Shown: positions 61,855 through 61,872 of the stretch, piece by piece
Numbering within the stretch: the first letter of the stretch is position 1
Layout of the letters: every line of letters begins with the position of its first letter
Virus record (IMG/VR): IMGVR_UViG_3300032677_000032
Span: 1 to 61,872 of that record
DNA length: 61,872 bases
DNA from: a virus
Reading direction: 5' to 3' (one strand)
The notes under the pieces: model-generated
What the model was told of the DNA's origin: nothing
The model's input: the letters and a program-made list of their open reading frames with translations, nothing else
The model's database searches: none
Translations under genes and position numbers: made by a program

Positions 61855-61872
61855 ATGACTACTTATACACCC
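61855..61872 (+). CDS. Start of a plus-strand gene, probably another homing endonuclease (cut off)
   Basis: Only MTTYTP is visible. Called from the shared leader and a GGGAG RBS; the MT-I/T-Y start resembles MTIY of the genes at 12000 and 33200. Confidence 0.55.

Noticed and set aside
1-61872. Insertion sequences, integrase or attachment sites
   Set aside because: No transposase, integrase or terminal repeats seen; gene content is that of a lytic phage.

Overview
The window is part of the genome of a large lytic tailed phage of the T4 superfamily. The evidence is a set of T4-type genes: family-B DNA polymerase (gp43), UvsX recombinase, gp41-type helicase, gp61-type primase, T4-type RNase H, class Ia NrdA/NrdB, ThyX, PhoH, T4-type RNA ligase 1 with a kinase, four tRNA genes, and T4-style late promoters (TATAAATA). 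The host was not identified. ThyX, an SleB-type cell wall hydrolase and a small 8-strand-type outer membrane barrel are compatible with an alphaproteobacterium, but that is inference.

Almost every gene is on the minus strand, tightly packed with ATGA, TAATG and TGATG stop/start overlaps. The only plus-strand genes are four homing-endonuclease genes (2906, 12000, 25330, 33200) and the first codons of a fifth plus-strand gene at 61855. Each is preceded by the same module: a late promoter, a hairpin with compensatory base changes at the predicted transcript start, a conserved spacer and a strong RBS. Each of the four complete genes also overlaps the 3' end of a convergent minus-strand gene.

Reading along the + coordinates: 1-0.9 kb holds a Dam-like methylase (cut by the window edge) overlapped by an EcoRI-like nuclease, both behind one early promoter. 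0.9-2.8 kb holds late virion-type proteins including a P-loop kinase. 3.5-7.4 kb is a run of small early genes, most with their own sigma70-type promoter. 7.4-8.0 kb carries an outer membrane barrel. 8-17.5 kb has GNAT-type proteins, NrdB, an exonuclease, NrdA, a PD-(D/E)XK protein, ThyX and primase. 17.6-31.3 kb is a virion and lysis block: holin-like protein, overlapping Rz/Rz1 spanins, capsid-associated proteins, tail-fibre-like proteins, a 709-residue putative polyprotein with a HicA-like segment, a Dps-like protein and nucleotidyl-transfer proteins. 31.4-41.8 kb has many small early genes plus phosphoesterase, kinase, RNA ligase, methylase, deaminase, RecB/Cas4-like nuclease and PhoH. 41.9-47.3 kb has an AdoMet-decarboxylase-like protein, RNase H, glycosyltransferase, glutaredoxin and SleB hydrolase, then a 480-base non-coding stretch. 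47.3-54 kb has small early genes, a secreted DNase, the tRNA cluster, a HAD hydrolase, peroxiredoxin, cytidylyltransferase and SprT-like protein. 54-59.5 kb is the helicase-UvsX-polymerase replication block. 59.5-61.9 kb has a packaged nucleotidyltransferase, M15 endolysin and Hsp20.

Two systems stand out. First, about ten proteins begin with a short peptide resembling the T4 capsid targeting sequence (M-x-x-F/Y-x-x-F... ending in L/I-x-E). Several are enzymes of end-processing type: kinase, HAD phosphatase, nucleotidyltransferase and a ligase-like protein. This suggests a set of enzymes packaged in the capsid and injected. Second, the covarying hairpin leader shared by otherwise unrelated homing-endonuclease genes may be an undescribed RNA element. 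A phage-borne EcoRI-like/Dam-like pair under an early promoter is a third candidate.
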